NCBI GenBank assembly: GCA_032358165.1
Contig: JAALGY010000053.1
Location: forward strand, 2,232,001-2,296,000
DNA from: Diplosphaera chodatii
Taxonomy: Eukaryota > Chlorophyta > Trebouxiophyceae > Prasiolales > Stichococcaceae
Length of the DNA stretch: 64,000 nt
Reading direction: 5' to 3'
Shown: positions 63,021 through 64,000 of the stretch, piece by piece
How the letters are laid out: every line of letters starts with the position of its first letter
Numbering within the stretch: the stretch's first letter is position 1
The notes under the pieces: generated by a model
Databases searched by the model: none
The model's input: the letters and a program-made list of their open reading frames with translations, nothing else
Told to the model about the DNA's origin: nothing
Program-made: the position numbers and the translations under genes

Positions 63021-63693
63021 GGTGATGGGTAGGTTGCAATGCAGAGTTGCGAGTGCTGTGCGGCGCAAGTCACCGACACGCCCTGCTGCAGGGTGGCCGA
63101 TCGATTGAGAGCTGACCAGCCAGTGCTCGAGTGGTGGTCTCACTGATCTATTTCAAGATGGTCAATGGATGAGTCCACAACTTTGACAGCAACAGTGCCA
63201 CAACAAGTCGTTGGGCCAGCCCGATGCATGCTAGCTCATGCCGCTCCCTCACACGCCCTCGCGTCTCACGACAATGACGCACGCTGTGTGCCCGCACAAG
63301 ATCCAGCGGCAAGATGGAGTGTCCACGGAATTTAGCTCCATACAGGGCTGCCCTGAGTAGCCCCATGCCAGCAGCCAGGAACGCCCAACACAGGATGCAC
63401 CCAAGGCGGAAACGTGATGTGCCCAGAGCTCTACCCATGCCACAACTTCAACAGCTATATGACCCTCCTATCCCAAACAAAGCTACGCAACTAGCCCCGG
63501 GTGGCTATGCTGCACAACTCAACGAAGTACATAGCCATGCAGCCTCCGCGCATGGCAGCACAGCGGCTGTCGAAGCCGCTCGTGCCACGGTGTTCCCATG
63601 AGGCTGGTGCCTGCAGCAGCGCGCAGCAGCACCCAGGCCCGGCGGGCATCGGCGGATAACACCCGCGTAGATCCTCCCAGATGTTCACAGCCC
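63021..63693. other. Intergenic region upstream of Obg gene
   Basis: About 670 bases between the Obg candidate start and the stop of the last, partial gene. No convincing coding signal. Confidence 0.35.
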
Positions 63694-64000
63694 TCAGGCG
63701 GCAGCGTACAGCAGCACGAGCGGCTGCAGGCGCGCGGCGCGGCAGTGCCCGAAGGCGCCCCGCCAGTCGCCCAGAGGCCCTGCAGCGACGCCGGGGCCCC
63801 CTGCAGCGGCCCAGACGCCGCCGCCCTCGCGGCCGTCGGTCAGGAGCGCGGAGAAGGCCCCGCCGCCGGCGCGGCCGACGACCGCGGCCGCCAGGCGGTA
63901 GCTGGGCGGCAGGCTGCTCGCCTCGGCACCTGCAGCGGGGGCCGCAGGCAATAACGATAGTTTGCCACACATCGCAAGGAAGTGCCGGCTCTGCTACGAA
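63694..64000 (-). CDS. 3' end of an unidentified gene (continues off the right edge)
   Basis: A minus-strand exon begins after a good acceptor (polypyrimidine then GCAG, near 63930). It encodes EASSLPPSYRLAAAVVGRAG, FSALLTDGREGGGVWAAAGG, DWRGAFGHCRAARLQ and PLVLLYAAA, then a stop at 63694. The composition is Ala/Gly-rich but regular enough to be coding. No family was recognised. Confidence 0.4.

Overview
The window is nuclear DNA of a green alga, most likely a trebouxiophyte (Coccomyxa/Chlorella/Trebouxia type). Reasons: GC-rich sequence; small multi-exon genes with introns of roughly 80-400 bases; chloroplast-type transit peptides; best family matches to plant and algal proteins (DEG9, CER10, plastid Obg, phytyl ester synthase, CBSX, LURP-one-related, germin-like); candidate TGTAA poly(A) signals; and a short plant-type telomere motif (TTTAGGG) in one intron. 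Gene models were assembled by hand from splice sites, reading phase and family resemblance. First exons are the weakest part of most models.

Layout, left to right: DEG9-like serine protease (-, 1-2976, runs off the left edge); an intronless plastid-type membrane protein (+, 3789-4883); a large poly-Q protein with a C-terminal J domain (-, 5356-10066); very-long-chain enoyl-CoA reductase (+, 10517-12068); a GATA zinc-finger protein (-, 12434-18286); a Lunapark-like ER membrane protein (+, 18807-21144); a GT14 glycosyltransferase (-, 21491-24677); a LURP-one-related protein (-, 25254-26648); a doubtful small CxxC protein (-, 27130-27568); an equilibrative nucleoside transporter (-, 27632-30209); an ABCG half transporter (-, 30891-36297); proteasome alpha5 (-, 37315-38755); a plastid CBS-domain protein (-, 39352-41040); phytyl ester synthase (-, 41511-45937); a PP2C phosphatase (+, 46395-48883); an OTU cysteine protease (-, 49353-50855); a fatty-acid-binding-protein-like gene (+, 51406-54211); a germin-like cupin (-, 54879-57053); plastid Obg GTPase (-, 58207-63020); and the 3' end of an unknown gene (-, 63694 to the right edge).

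The genes do not form an obvious pathway cluster. Five pairs are head to head with 450-810 bp between starts, which may be shared promoters. Most remaining neighbours are tail to tail or in minus-strand tandem arrays.

The observations most worth a second look are: an animal-type FABP/iLBP domain in an alga; a Lunapark protein whose zinc ribbon is missing and replaced by a coiled coil; a J-domain protein with three poly-Q tracts and two SUMO-interaction-like motifs; a perfect 20-bp-arm hairpin beside a telomere-like repeat inside an intron; an intronless membrane gene among intron-rich neighbours; and repeated GC-AG introns.
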